A stretch of 64,000 nucleotides of DNA. Origin: Anopheles merus. Taxonomy: Eukaryota; Arthropoda; Insecta; Diptera; Culicidae. The stretch covers positions 19,845,141 to 19,909,140 of the forward strand of contig NC_054081.1 in NCBI RefSeq assembly GCF_017562075.2, in the 5' to 3' direction. Each line of letters opens with the position of its first letter. Within the stretch, counting starts at the first letter, position 1. Both the position numbers and the translations under genes were made by a program. Positions 11,346 through 22,795 of the stretch are shown in pieces. The notes under the pieces are model-generated. The model made no database searches. It was not told the DNA's origin and saw only the letters and a list, made by a program, of their open reading frames with translations.

Positions 11346-12360
11346 CCTCCCGCATGATCGATTACGGCTACCTTATCGGTAGAACGGTTGGTTCAGCTTT
11401 CTTGTAGCATCCTCAACCCTAGCGCCGGGCGGGGAGGGGGATCGCGACATGATAGAGTGAACGATCACTTTCCCCGCGCTGTGTGTGTGTGTGTGTGTCG
11501 TGGCCCGAAAACTCGAGACAGATTTAGGCATATTTAAAAAAATATTTTATTGCCACTATACATCGTGCTACATGATGCTTAGAAGGTCGTTGAAGCATCA
11601 AACATGTTCAAATAAAAAAATATTAGATTAGTGTTAGACGTTCTCCTACGCTTGTTTTAAATAGGCTTCTTCACCCTCAATTGGCAGGGGCATCGAATGG
11701 TCTCATCAGCAGCGGCACGAAATAAATAAACCATCAATACACCGATAACACTTTAAATCCCAATCCAGCTTCTCCCACAGCGTCTCAAGGTCACACACTA
11801 ATTAATAAATGCTAACACCCACCAATAACAATACATTACCGCAATGCACATATAAGTATCAACGCATACATACACCACAACACCCAATCAGCTGGCGGCG
11901 GAAGGCACGGGCTGAAGCTCAAGTAAGGCAAGCCAGGGTGAAGGATGGAGTGGAGAGGAAGAAGCGGACGAAAAAAATGGGCGCCATTATTTTTTTTTTA
12001 AATTTTTGTACCGTTTTTATTTTTTTGCTCCGCCGCCGCCCGAACTGCCCGAACTGCCCGAATTGCGCGACCCAGCGCAGGAATCGCTGAAGTCCAGCGC
12101 GTGAGACGAGCCAAAATCTGCGCTGGCCAGCGCAGATTTTGGTACATTTTCTGCGCTGGAAACTGCTCGAATTTGCGCAGCGGGCTGGAAGTCGGTTCGA
12201 GCACCTGCTCGAAAACACTGGTTCGTTTACATTTATCCCAAGGTGCATTAAATGCAAGAGATCTGGTGATGGAATACAGAATCAAAGTGCATGTAGTTCA
12301 GGTGGTCTCAAAGCATGTTTTATAACCAAATTTGAATATCACTCTTTGACAGGATGGGAT

Positions 12361-12371
12361 GAGAGAGAGAG

Positions 12372-12434
<63 letters not shown>

Positions 12435-12437
12435 GAG
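12361..12437. repeat. (GA)n / (GATA)n microsatellite
   Basis: GAGAGA runs with a central GATAGATAGATA block, about 77 bp, just outside copy A. Confidence 0.95.
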
Positions 12438-12878
12438 ATTTTGTTTTAGAATGCTAACTAAAATAATTAACCTAGCTATGTAAACTAAACTAACCAACTT
12501 TACATTTAATATTAAACACAAGACCATAGCCTATTACTAAGCTTAGAATTTAGCTAAATTATATGCTAAGCTACTAATTTCTTTAATAGGGCTATTTCGC
12601 TCGATTCACATCTATAGTGAATTTTTTAAAGATTTTTTCAATGAATTCTTTAATTGTGGCCATATTTGTAATCCTATGAAGCTCTCTTGTACGACCGCCT
12701 ACCCGGGTAAGTTTTGCATCTTTATTCCAAAATAACTTTGGATTTAGAAGTCGTATTGGACTTAAAATTTTAAAAAAGCTTCAGAAAAGATGTTTTCTAA
12801 CCATATGAAAAACATAAGAAATATCAAAAATGTAAAAAAAAACAATTATTTGATTTTAAATACCCTTCACATGTACAA
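12438..12878. other. AT-rich non-coding stretch with one CCTACCCGGGTA motif
   Basis: No gene. A CGACCGCCTACCCGGGTAAG motif at about 12,691-12,710 matches the subterminal motif of the element at 12,879-14,124 and of the TTAA MITE at 17,156-17,781, so this is probably a fragment of the same family. Confidence 0.4.
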
Positions 12879-14124
12879 CCGCCTACCCGGGTAGCCCATA
12901 CATTTTGTATGGAAGAATGAAATTTTTCTTGGTTAAAAGCGTATATCTTTTGAATTACTAGTTACATTTGAAAAAAAAAACTGTCTTATATGATCATAAT
13001 CATGTTTTATAACGCTCTTCGCTCTTATCCGGCGCTACAACCGCTTTGCGGTCTTGGCCTGCCTCAGGAGTGTCCGAAACCGCTCACGGTCTCGCGCCTT
13101 CGTCTTCCAGTCCGTTATCCCGGCCTTAATGGCGGACGCCTCCACGCCATCTTGCCACCTCAATTTGGGCCTATCACGCCTCCTCTGTCCTTGTCCTCTG
13201 ACGGCCTAAAAAGACTTTACGGGCTGGGTCGTCCGTTTCCATACGTACAACATGGCCAGCCCACCGGAGCCTGGCGAGCTTGATACGCTGTACGACAGTG
13301 AGGTCGCCGTACATCTCGTATGGCTCGTTATTATAGCGGCTCCTCCATTGTCCTTCCACACATACGGGGCCAATTATCCTTCTTTCTTCTGTTGTTCAAA
13401 TATAATATAAGACTAGAGAAAATATATAATAATCAAGATAAAGCAACAACATCAAACATACAATAACTACAAACATGAGTTTTAATTTCCAAGTAAAAAA
13501 CCCCCTGAATATGAAAATGTTTACATTTTTGAGCAAACGTCAAATTTTGTCAATTTTTGTCAACTTTTGTCAACTTTATTTCCTGGCTGCTCGAGGTTAC
13601 AAAATTTCATGTATTGAAAAATTTGTCAGCATTTTGTCACTCCCATGGCCTTTCGCCCATAGGTGCGCTCCGAAACAACCGCTATGTCCGAAGTAACACT
13701 TTAACAAAAGTATGAATGCGTGTGTTAACTTTCTGCCAGCGAATTCTATTTCGTTTGCTTGTAGTGGTTGGTATCATTTTAAACAAGATAATTCCAGTGT
13801 TATTTTCAATATATTGTTACACAACAAGCAATAAAATTTAACTGCAATACAACGATTGAAAGAAAAGAAAAAGACATAGGGATCTAGAAAAATGCGTAAA
13901 GCCGGTTGGGGTGTTGGAGTTACATCACCTTTTTGATTAAAAAAATATTGATAGGATTTTTAAGATTCTAATTTTACTACGATGTGTTATAAAACATTAC
14001 TTTGAACCTATAAGACAGTTTTCATTCAAATTCAACAAGTAATTCATAAGATATACGCTTTTAACCATGAAAAACATCATTCTTACATACAAAATGTATG
14101 GCCTACCCGGGAGGGCGGATGTTC
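12879..14124. mobile_element. Inverted-repeat element with CCTACCCGGGTAG ends, interrupted by a LINE fragment
   Basis: About 130 bp at 12,879-13,012 (starting CCGCCTACCCGGGTAGCCCA) recur in inverse orientation at 13,988-14,124. Both arms include CATACATTTTGTATG-like and AAGCGTATATCTT-like segments. The middle contains the 3' end of a LINE (13,015-13,385). The arms resemble the subterminal part of the TTAA-flanked MITE at 17,156-17,781. The outer termini were not resolved. Confidence 0.55.
13015..13385 (-). pseudogene. 3' terminal coding fragment of a non-LTR retrotransposon
   Basis: The minus strand encodes RWRSRYNNEPYEMYGD, then RLRWAGHVVRMETDDPARKV and, after a frameshift, a basic tail with RGRPKLRWQDGVE. 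This is the conserved C-terminal end of a widespread arthropod LINE group (LRWAGHVxRM motif). Only the last part of ORF2 is present. It begins immediately next to the left inverted-repeat arm, suggesting insertion there. Confidence 0.75.
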
Positions 14125-14780
14125 GGTTACGTAGAGTTTTTTTTGCCGTACACAAGACGGTTAATTTGTAACTTTTTATAATGAGACTAAGCGATTCCTT
14201 TCCAGGTTGGTGCAGCATATGTGATTACTGGTCGAAAAAATGCCTTGTAAATAAGTAATTTGTTTTTTAAATTCAATTTCGATTTCCGGTTTAAGAAGGG
14301 ATACATAGTTTTAACCATTTTGTTTAATTTTATAAGGGTTTTCTCAGTGTGTTGTGGCGCATACATATAGGCGTAACCAACATAATTATAGTAAACTAAT
14401 ATAGCAGGAATTATAGTAAGTGATCATTTATAGGAATAGTTGTGATTGGTAGAAGTGTGTTAGTATAGGTTAGTATAGGATAGCTATACGCAAAGATAAG
14501 GATAGGATAGATAGAATAGGAAATTAGGCATAAGACGGAATTAAGGATACATAGGAAGTAAATGAATTAAGCTAGGATTAGATAGGGAAATTTTAGTATA
14601 AATAGTGGGATGGGATTTAGGATAGCAAGATTAAGTTAGATTTTATAAGGGGAAACTCTATCCGATTATAAAGAGTAGAAATAAAAGTGATAGTTACAAC
14701 AAAACACCCCTTTTTCAGTAATACCTTAAAAGTGATATACCACATTGTGTTTTGAATATAACACGCTGTTCAAAGTGCAT
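14125..14780. other. No intact gene; degenerate TAGGATA-type repeats
   Basis: AT-rich sequence. From about 14,440 to 14,640 it has repeated TAGGATA/TAGTATAGG words, possibly the 3' untranslated region of the LINE on the minus strand at 14,790-15,250. Confidence 0.35.
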
Positions 14781-14789
14781 ACCAAGGTA

Positions 14790-15250
14790 TTTTATACTCC
14801 TTTTCCATGGTATGAGGACGAGATAGCGAAATCATCAGCATAAAGGATATTAGAACAATATCTTGTGTTTGGTATATCTGCTATGTTAATATTGAATAAC
14901 AGAGGAGACAGCACGCTTCCTTGTGGTACACCTGCTACATTATGGTATGGTTTGGATTTGGATTTTCCAATGTGTACAAAGTTTTTCTGTTTTTTTTTTC
15001 AAAAATGATCCTAATGTGATTTAGGTATAATATTATTGTTATCGACATGTTTGCGAATTCTTATAGCAATAAGTTTTTCCAAAAGTTTTCCTAATCAACT
15101 TAGAAGACTGATTGGTCTGTAGCTTTCAGGTTTCGTATGGTCTTTATCGGGCTTAGAAATAACAATTATTTTAGCAATTTCCCATTCACAAGGAAAATAT
15201 CCTAGTTGTAGACATGCGCTAAAAGTAAGAACTAGATAGATTATGGCTTT
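14790..15250 (-). pseudogene. Non-LTR reverse transcriptase fragment, internally deleted
   Basis: The minus strand reads WEIAKIIVISKPDKDH and ESYRPISLLS, then a stop, LGKLLEKLIAIRI, and after a deletion GVPQGSVLSPLLFNI followed by ILYADDFAIS, which contains the catalytic YADD. The order matches jockey-superfamily RT, but a large part between the fingers and the PQGSVLSP motif is missing and stops are present. Confidence 0.8.
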
Positions 15251-15333
15251 TCTCGGGAGATGCTTATTGGTTTTATTAATTAATTAATTAATTAATTTAT
15301 TTATTTATTGTGGCATTGTTATCAATTATCGTG

Positions 15334-16626
15334 GCATTGTTTCCCTATGCGCTTGTGCAAAGGTGTTTGAGCTCATTCTACACAATCCGCTACTCACAGC
15401 AGTTCAATACTATATGAGCCCTAGTCAGCATGGATTTCTCCCCAGGAGATCTTCCACCACAAATCTTGCTGAATTTGTTGGTTACTGCTTCGACAACATG
15501 GATCGTGGTACTCAAGTTGATGCAGTATATATCGACTTCAGGGCTGCGTTCGATAGTATCTCTCATGATATTCTACTCTCGAAGCTAAAAACACTCGGTT
15601 TCCTCGACTGGCACATCACCTTGCTGCGATAATACTTAACTGGTCGTTCGTACTGTATCAGCATAGGATCTCATCGTTCTCACTCCTTCACCAGCTCCTC
15701 CGGAGTGCCTCAAGGGGGTAACTTGGGACCGTTACTCTTCCTCATCTATATAAATGATCTATCTTTTGTTTTACCGCCAGGCCAACACCTAATGTACGCC
15801 GCCGACGTAAAAATATTCGCTCCAGTTAAAAACGACAGTGACTGTGAAAGCCTTCAAATGATCCTTCAGAATCTGGATAGCTGGAGCAGCAGAAACGCCC
15901 TCCAAGTGTGTGCTGATAAATGCCAGTGTATATCATTCAGCAGAGCCCGTTACCCTATCTCGTTTACATACACTATGCTCAACACGGCTTTGGGTCGCAC
16001 GACATGTATCCGTGATCTGGGGGTGCTACTCGATCAGAAGATGTCATTTCGCCCTCACATTGACAGCGTTGTTGCGAAGGGAAATCAGCTACTTGGTCTA
16101 ATTACGCGGACCTGTAGCGAGTTTACCGTTCCTATGTGCGTCAAATCGATCTTATGTGCCATCGTAAGGTCGTGCCTGGAGTACTGCTGCCCGATCTGGT
16201 GCCCGCTTGGCGTTGGTGACATCAATCGCCTCGAAGCCATTCAACGGAGAATCACCAGGTACGCGGTTCGACTCCTTCCATGGCAATGCCACCATGCTCG
16301 GCCCATGCTACCATTAGCGGTGGCTGGATCTCGGACTTGAACCACTCTGCTCTCCACGCAAAAACGCACAATGCCCTTTTATATTCCGGCTCTTTAACGG
16401 AGAAATCGATTCCCCGGCATTACTAGCCAGCATCAATTTGTTCGCTCCCTGTCGGATTCTTAGATCTAATTTCCATCTCCGTGTACCGCGTACCCGCAAC
16501 AACCATAGCCAGGGACACCCTATTATACGTATGTCCCTCGAGTTCAATGAAGTGTTAGATTTGTTCGATTTTACTATGTCTACTTCCACGTTCAAGGAGA
16601 AATCGCGTCTACGTCACATTTAATGT
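15334..16626 (+). pseudogene. Jockey-like non-LTR retrotransposon ORF2, 5'-truncated, catalytic Asp lost
   Basis: Starting at NYRGIVSLCACAKVFEL, the frame shows HGFLPRRSSTTNL and VYIDFRAAFDSISHD, then a stop at 15,630. The same frame family then gives SSGVPQGGNLGPLLFLIYIN and YAADVKIF in place of the catalytic YADDVKIF, and LEAIQRRITR. A frameshift near 16,300 precedes the C-terminal end (LFAPCRILRSNFHLRVPR; 16,438-16,623). It is related to the copies at 5,690-6,240 (+) and 18,316-19,320 (-). The YAAD change and the stop indicate a dead copy. Confidence 0.85.
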
Positions 16627-16692
16627 TTGCTTATAACTAGAGGTTTATTTAAATGCTCCTTAATTTAATTATAAGGTTGCCGATTAGACACG

Positions 16693-17891
16693 ATGGTCCG
16701 TCGGATATATATGAAAAAAAAAAATAAAAACCGGATACGAATCATCGTTAGCGACTTAATGTACGCGAACACTGTAGCAGCTGATGTACAATTTACCGAT
16801 CATTGTCGGGTCTATATTCCAGGTGGGATAGTCGAGGTAGCAGGTGTCGTGGAGGACCTGGATATTCCATCCAAAGAACTGCTCGAGTCGGCAATGGATG
16901 CTTTCCGGACTCTTTCCGCTCCAGCAGTGCGGGTATTTTGCAGTGAAACCACTTTACTCCTCTTCCACAGACGTACACAGAAACAAAATCAAAATGCTTT
17001 ACGTTTGAGGAGACTATTTTTCCTAGTTTCTTCGTGTATGAAGGACTTCGTATTCCTATTGCAAGACCCTTTGTACCCGAGAATCCAACATGCGAGACAT
17101 GTAGTGAAATCGGCCATACAAAAGATTTTTGCAGCAATAAAATAAAATGTTTTAACCTTCGTTTCTATGACCAAAAATACACCCTCATCTTTATGACCAC
17201 CTACCCGGGTAGGTAATACATTTTATAAGGGAATTGGTATTTTTATTGGTCAAAAAATTTCAAATTTAATTTATTCTATGCAGCTATAATAACAATACTT
17301 GTTTTCTTGTTATAAATTTATGAAGTATGGCTTTCAGTTACATAAATTGAATGCATAGCAATTAGTTAAACTGACACTAATACACCGCCATGTCTTCCCG
17401 ACTGTCGGGGCAATCATTTATTCTATGTGACTTTAGAAGAATATTAAGAGCTAGAAAACTTTTGGAATAGATTCTATAAATATGCATTGCATGCATTGCT
17501 ATACATATCATTACAAAATTAGCGACTAATTCAAACCAAAATCCTTTATTGTATGTATTACCTACCCGCGTAGGTGGTTATAGAAGTAAGGGGTAAAAGT
17601 TGATTTTATTTTTTAAAGAACGTTTACAAAAATTGAAAAATTCTGAATTTTTTACCATTTTTTAAAAACATGTTTCTCTAGGCATTCTAATTTTTTTTGG
17701 ATCGATTCGATAATCCAGTAAAAAGTTATAATAAAAAGAATAAGCAAAACATACCCGTTTAGGTGGTTATAGAAATGAAGGTTAAATACCAAGGCCAACA
17801 CCTATCGTCGGATTGCACTGCAGCGCCATTCAAATGCGCACAATGTAAAAATCATTGGCATGAACTGAAAGAGTGCCCAGTATACAATAAC
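16693..17891 (+). pseudogene. Jockey-like LINE ORF1 (Gag-like, CCHC zinc knuckles), interrupted by a MITE
   Basis: An ORF from 16,693 contains CRVYIPGGIVEVAGVVEDLD, similar to the N-terminal ORF1 region of jockey-type LINEs. After a frameshift near 16,970 comes YEGLRIPIARPFVPENPTC with a CCHC knuckle (CETCSEIGHTKDFC). The frame is cut at 17,155 by a 626-bp MITE and continues at 17,782 with GQHLSSDC and a further CCHC knuckle (CAQCKNHWHELKEC). In the native protein such knuckles bind retrotransposon RNA. The copy is broken by a frameshift, the MITE, and a second MITE at 17,899. Confidence 0.75.
17156..17781. mobile_element. piggyBac-like MITE flanked by TTAA
   Basis: TTAA lies on both sides (17,152-17,155; 17,782-17,785). 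The terminal inverted repeats are CCTTCGTTTCTATGACCA and TGGTTATAGAAATGAAGG (about 18 bp, two mismatches). TTAA target sites and CCY-starting ends are the hallmark of piggyBac. Subterminal copies of CCACCTACCCGGGTAGG occur near both ends (about 17,200 and 17,560). There is no coding capacity. Removing the element with one TTAA restores the zinc-knuckle reading frame of the host LINE. Confidence 0.85.
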
Positions 17892-17898
17892 CGTTCAA

Positions 17899-18212
17899 AT
17901 AGACATAGAGCGAAAACGTCGCGCGCGACGACGTCTGCCGCGACAAAAGTAGCTCATTTTTGCAAACATAGCTACTCGTCTCGCGCGACATTTCTGCTTC
18001 ATCCGAAATAATCGAATTATCAAGTTTGTTTACGAGCCAGATTAATGCCAAACGCAATTAAAATAGATTGGAACACATTTTCAATCATTTTTATTTATGT
18101 TTTTAAACTAAAAGCATATAGGTTGATTGGGCCAAATGAGCTACTATGATCTACGCGGAGGGAAATTTTGAGATATTTTTTGTCACGCGCGACGTTATCG
18201 CTCTATGTCTAT
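17899..18212. mobile_element. MITE with 27-bp ATAGACATAGAGCG terminal inverted repeats
   Basis: The ends begin ATAGACATAGAGCGAAAACG (left) and, on the inverse, ATAGACATAGAGCGATAACG (right); the inverted repeat continues to 27 bp with one mismatch. The element is 314 bp and includes GTCGCGCGCGAC palindromes. The right end abuts the A-rich tail of the minus-strand LINE at 18,213. The superfamily is not assigned because no clear target duplication was seen. Confidence 0.8.
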
Positions 18213-19330
18213 TTTATTTTATTTTTATTTTATTGATTGCTTGGCCACGTTGGGTTACAGCAATAGTGCTTACTGACTATAGTATACAATTATTCACGAA
18301 GGAGTAGGAAGGAGTTTATGGTACGGAAAAGGAGCGAAGACGGGATCGGTAGACAGGATAGGATAGGTTGAAATCGAACAGATCTGAAGTACTATTAAAA
18401 GACGACATAGCTCTTACAAAAGGCTCATTGCGAGCAAAACGTGTACGACATATAAGTAACTGGAGACGAAAACGATAACGTAAGGTGCGACAAGGTACAT
18501 ACAAATGTAAGCGCGACAGAAGTGAAGGAGTATCAATCGTATTGAGCAATATGCCAGCAACGAAAGAAGCCTGAGCGACCGAGAGGCGATGCTCCAACTT
18601 GGCAAGGCCTAATAGAGTGCATCTATCGTCATACGAAGAAAGCGGAATAGAGTGATGACCCAGCGACCTACGAAATACGATCCTTGTAAAACGTCTCTGG
18701 ATCCTCTCAATCCTTTGGAGCAGAGATATTTGGACAGGAGACCAGATGACACAGGCATATTCTAGTACGGAACGGACCCAACAACAATAAAGGGACTTAA
18801 GACAAAAAGGATCACGAATTTCAGTGGACATGCGACAAATATAACCAAGACTTTTGTTAGCCTTGTTGATGACGTAGTCCGTGTGCTCCTTGAAAGAAAG
18901 ACTCGGGTCAAAGAAGACGCCAATATTCTTAGACAAGGACGCACGGGGAATAGGGGCATCACAGACACTATAAGCATGAGTTATACTTGTAGAGGGTCGG
19001 AAGAAAGACAAGACAGAACATTTTTCAAGACACAGGACTAAACCGTTAGAAGCACACCATGTAGAGAATTTACAGAGCCAGGATTGAAGGACTAGACAAT
19101 CAGCTGTAGAAGATACAGCAAGAAAAATTTTAACGTCATCCGCATATAGCAAGAAGCCGTTAGGAGGAAGGATCGAAGTACAGTCATTGAGGAAGAGAAT
19201 GAAAAGTAAGGGACTAAAGACACTACCTTGTGGGACACCCGAAGAACTAAGAAAACATTCAGAGAAAGAGCCACAGATTTTAACTACATATGAACGATTC
19301 TCAAGCAATGGCTTGGGCAATGGCCTGCTT
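18213..19330 (-). mobile_element. Jockey-like LINE, 5'-truncated, with a 334-aa open RT-to-C-terminus frame
   Basis: An uninterrupted minus-strand frame (19,320-18,316) begins inside ORF2. It carries SSGVPQGSVFSPLLFILFLN, the intact catalytic motif YADDVKIF (about residues 60-67), LSKNIGVFFDPSLSF, RIERIQRRFTR and the C-terminal end ending SVP. The 3' end has an (AAAAT)n tail at 18,213-18,240. The palm domain upstream of PQGSVFSP, ORF1 and the endonuclease are missing, so it is a dead-on-arrival insertion. The open frame suggests it is younger than the related copies. Confidence 0.85.
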
Positions 19331-19390
19331 TAAGTTCGTTGGTAAGCCCCAAACAGTGGGAACTCAAAATTAAAATAAATAATTAGACTG

Positions 19391-19783
19391 TCAAGTAATA
19401 TGTCCTTGGGGTGCGATAGTCTGCCCGAAAAAGTGTGCCGCTGTCTTGCCACACAAATCCACAGGTCCCGGTATCGTCAACGTTTTCAAGAATCGTTTCG
19501 CAGTTTTGCGATTGATTCCCGCAAATTCGTTAAAGTGTCCCGCGGTAGTTCTATCGGAAGCCCCTGTGAACTCCATGCCTCCTTCTACGAAAGGTATAGG
19601 GCACTGGAGAGAACATTCTTGAGAAGAACAAATGGAGACAAACAAATTAGCTTGAAGCGAAAAAGAGTGGAGCAAATTGTTCAAAAACATCCTGCCTAAT
19701 TCTGCCACTGCTTTCTGATCAAAAACTGCTCGATTTTGTTGTGCGGGGATCGAGAAAGCGAGTAGAAATGTCCGAACAACCGA
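19391..19783 (-). other. Unrecognised open frame next to copy B
   Basis: A 134-codon frame on the minus strand (19,795-19,391) overlaps the start of the copy B repeat by 12 bp. The part downstream of residue 30 has normal residue composition (for example FLKTLTIPGPVDLCG) but matches no family I recognise. A terminal fragment of the CCCGC MITE (CTCGATTTTGTTGTGCGGGG) lies at 19,728-19,747. It may be a transposon remnant; I assign no function. Confidence 0.2.
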
Positions 19784-21122
19784 CCCGCTGTGCAAAGCGA
19801 CGGAAGGCGTTATGGCGTTCTGAGAATTTTATCATGCCTTCCTTTTCTGTCCAACGGCAAATTTGTCGAGCAGCTCGTCGAGCTGCCCGTCCCTGGCTCC
19901 GCCTCATTCCCTCGCCTGAGCGCGCTGCCGAAGGTTTGGATGTGTTGGTGTGTCAGACGGCCAATCGCTGTCAGCCATCGTCCGGGCTCTTTCCCTCCCT
20001 AGCGCTATCTCTTTCTCGCGTGTGGTCAATGCTCGCGAGCTGTTGTGGCGCCAAAAATGCCGTTAACAAACATTGCGGCGATGAAGTTGTACTTTCACAA
20101 ATCAAACCAAAAAAGCGCAATAAGCTCAATTGCTGCAATGTAAAAATGACTAAGGAAACGCTAGCTCACGATGGAGGGTTTGCTGTGCAACGTGCAGAAT
20201 CCCAATTCGCATTAACACGTTCATCCCGGCGCTGATTTTCATCAACTTTCCTTTCCACCAGCACCTAGAACGCAGGCTGAAAAGTTCACTGGCAGGCAGT
20301 GGGGCCTGCCATCGATCTGAACGTGTTAAGCATTAAGAATAACTATGTTACACTAAGCTTTTGCTTTCGTATGTTGTAGATTACACAGATATGCTGAGCC
20401 GTCTGCGCAAGGGTATGAGCGTGCGTGTGTGTGCAAAACTGTCGCCAAATGTGTTTTCTTCCGAAATGTTATGATCCATCGGTCAAAGAAAGGAAGGTGT
20501 TCATGAAAGGCGGAAAGACGAATTGAGGCCCCTGTCAATGGTAACTGATGACAGGGAGGAGGGGGTAGTGGCACACAGCTGTTGGGAGATTGAACAGTAT
20601 ACTTAAATTGCCGGCGGGAAGGGGGGTGGCCATGGGACCCCTACGATAATCGGTCACAGGCCCTAAAATTGTAGTCGCCATGGGGGGAGGGGAGGTGCAA
20701 ATGGTTTTCTCCAGCCACGGAGCCCTAAAGACCATCTTTCCGGGGGCCCTTGTCGCTAATAATCTGTCCACTTGTAGACATACGGCATACTACAGACCAG
20801 AGATCTTCGGCGACCGCCTAGTCCGCCTACCGTTAGGTCTGCCGCTGGTTCATGGCCGTGTTTTTTTTATCGCGGAGGTGCATCCTTCCCCCTGCCTGCA
20901 GCGTATGCATCGAGCAGGAGACAGTGTGGCAGTATGCAAGTTGCACACTGGATAGGAGCGGGCCCGCGGCACCGCCATCATTCCGCACATCTGCATGCAC
21001 GTCGTGGGTTCTAATCGCGTATGTACCGTCCGCCGTAGCAAGGGGTTAGTCACCGGCTCCGACTACGTGGTACTCAAGTCCTGAAAAGGCCGGCATGATC
21101 GCGTTGGCTATTACGCCAATAC

Positions 21123-21154
<32 letters not shown>

Positions 21155-21726
21155 GAACTTAGCATAGCAGTGCACACCCGGGTAAGAGTTTGTCTTGACT
21201 TTATTGCTGCCGGGCTACCGCTGTGACGCGACAAATGCACGGAATGCACTCGATCAAAACATGAACCTACCGATCCGAACCCATTCCAAGGCATTGCCGG
21301 TCAATCGGCGTCATGATAACTACTCCAAACCAACAAGCCACCAGATTCTGGACGGACAGGTGCAGCACCATACGCGCACCGTAATAAACAAATCCAGAAT
21401 CCTCTTTTGTATGAATTCAATTCAAAATGTTGTTTCCACTTGCGTCCGCTAGCTGAATTAGAAATAAATGTGCAATATATCACACGCACGTTTGCTTAGA
21501 TGCTACAGTGTGTCTTTTTAATACCCCTAACAGCAGAGCCGATCGCAAAGATGCCAATGCCAATGGTTGTGTTGTCTCTCAACATCGAAAATGCGTGGTA
21601 CTTTGTAGCCGCAGCGGATGAAAATGTACACATCAGAATCAAATAGTTTAGGGGTTTCCAACGCACGCACACACACAAACACACAACACGCGCGCGCAAA
21701 CTCACACACAAACACGCATGCGCAAA

Positions 21727-21787
<61 letters not shown>

Positions 21788-22795
21788 ACATGCATGAACG
21801 CGCGCACGCCAGCACGCACGCACACACACACGCACGTACGCGCGCCCGCGAGCATGAAAGCGCGCACGCCAGCATGCACCCACGAAAGCGCGCTCGTAAG
21901 CACGCACCCCCGAAGTCGCGCAAGCACGCACTCCCCCCCCCCACCACTAGACCCCCCCCCCCTCCCGCATGATCGATTACGGCTACCTTATCGGTAGAAC
22001 GGTTGGTTCAGCTTTCTTGTAGCATCCTCAACCCTAGCGCCGGGCGGGGAGGGGGATCGCGACATGATAGAGTGAACGATCACTTTCCCCGCGCTGTGTG
22101 TGTGTGTGTGTGTGTCGTGGCCCGAAAACTCGAGACAGATTTAGGCATATTTAAAAAATATTTTATTGCCACTATACATCGTGCTACATGATGCTTAGAA
22201 GGTCGTTGAAGCATCAAACATGTTCAAATTAAAAAATATTAGATTAGTGTTAGACGTTCTCCTACGCTTGTTTTAAATAGGCTTCTTCACCCTCAATTGG
22301 CAGGGGCATCGAATGGTCTCATCAGCAGCGGCACGAAATAAAATAAACCATCAATACACCGATAACACTTTAAATCCCAATCCAGCTTCTCCCACAGCGT
22401 CTCAAGGTCACACACTAATTAATAAATGCTAACACCCACCAATAACAATACATTACCGCAATGCACATATAAGTATCAACGCATACACCACAACACCCAA
22501 TCAGCTGGCGGCGGAAGGCACGGGCTGAAGCTCAAGTAAGGCAAGCCAGGGTGAAGGATGGAGTGGAGAGGAAGAAGCGGACGAAAAAATGGGCGCCATT
22601 ATTTTTTTTTTAAATTTTTTTACCGTTTTTATTTTTTTGCTCCGCCGCCGCCCGAACTGCCCGAACTGCCCGAATTGCGCGACCCAGCGCAGGAATCGCT
22701 GAAGTCCAGCGCGTGAGACGAGCCAAAATCTGCGCTGGCCAGCGCAGATTTTGGTACATTTTCTGCGCTGGAAACTGCTCGAATTTGCGCAGCGG
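19784..22795 (+). mobile_element. 3-kb CCCGC-ended repeat element, copy B
   Basis: Starts CCCGCTGTGCAAAG and ends TTTGCGCAGCGG. It matches copy A nearly base for base over the whole length, differing mainly in homopolymers and microsatellites. It contains the same SINE tail with TAA repeat (about 21,036-21,152), CA/CG block (21,660-21,962), GT run (about 22,094-22,113) and perfect palindrome (22,723-22,754). The right end directly abuts CCCGCTGCGCAAAG of the next unit, making a palindromic junction. Confidence 0.7.

Larger units (their letters stand above)
9167..12184 (+). mobile_element. 3-kb CCCGC-ended repeat element, copy A
   Basis: The element begins CCCGCTGTGCAAAG and ends TTTGCGCAGCGGG, an inverted repeat of about 13 bp with one mismatch. 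It is almost identical to 19,784-22,795 and more distantly similar to 31,355-34,286; the flanks differ, so the homology stops at these ends. The interior holds a TAA microsatellite (10,501-10,534), a SINE-like tail (10,420-10,500), a CA/CG-rich block (11,043-11,345) and a perfect 32-bp palindrome (12,111-12,142). Its ORFs are short, lack motifs and are not conserved in copy C. I regard it as a non-autonomous element of unassigned superfamily. Confidence 0.7.

Noticed and set aside
9071..12325. ORFs of 60-150 codons in the 3-kb repeat (and their twins in copy B)
   Set aside because: They lack motifs, overlap microsatellites, and their frames are not kept in copy C.
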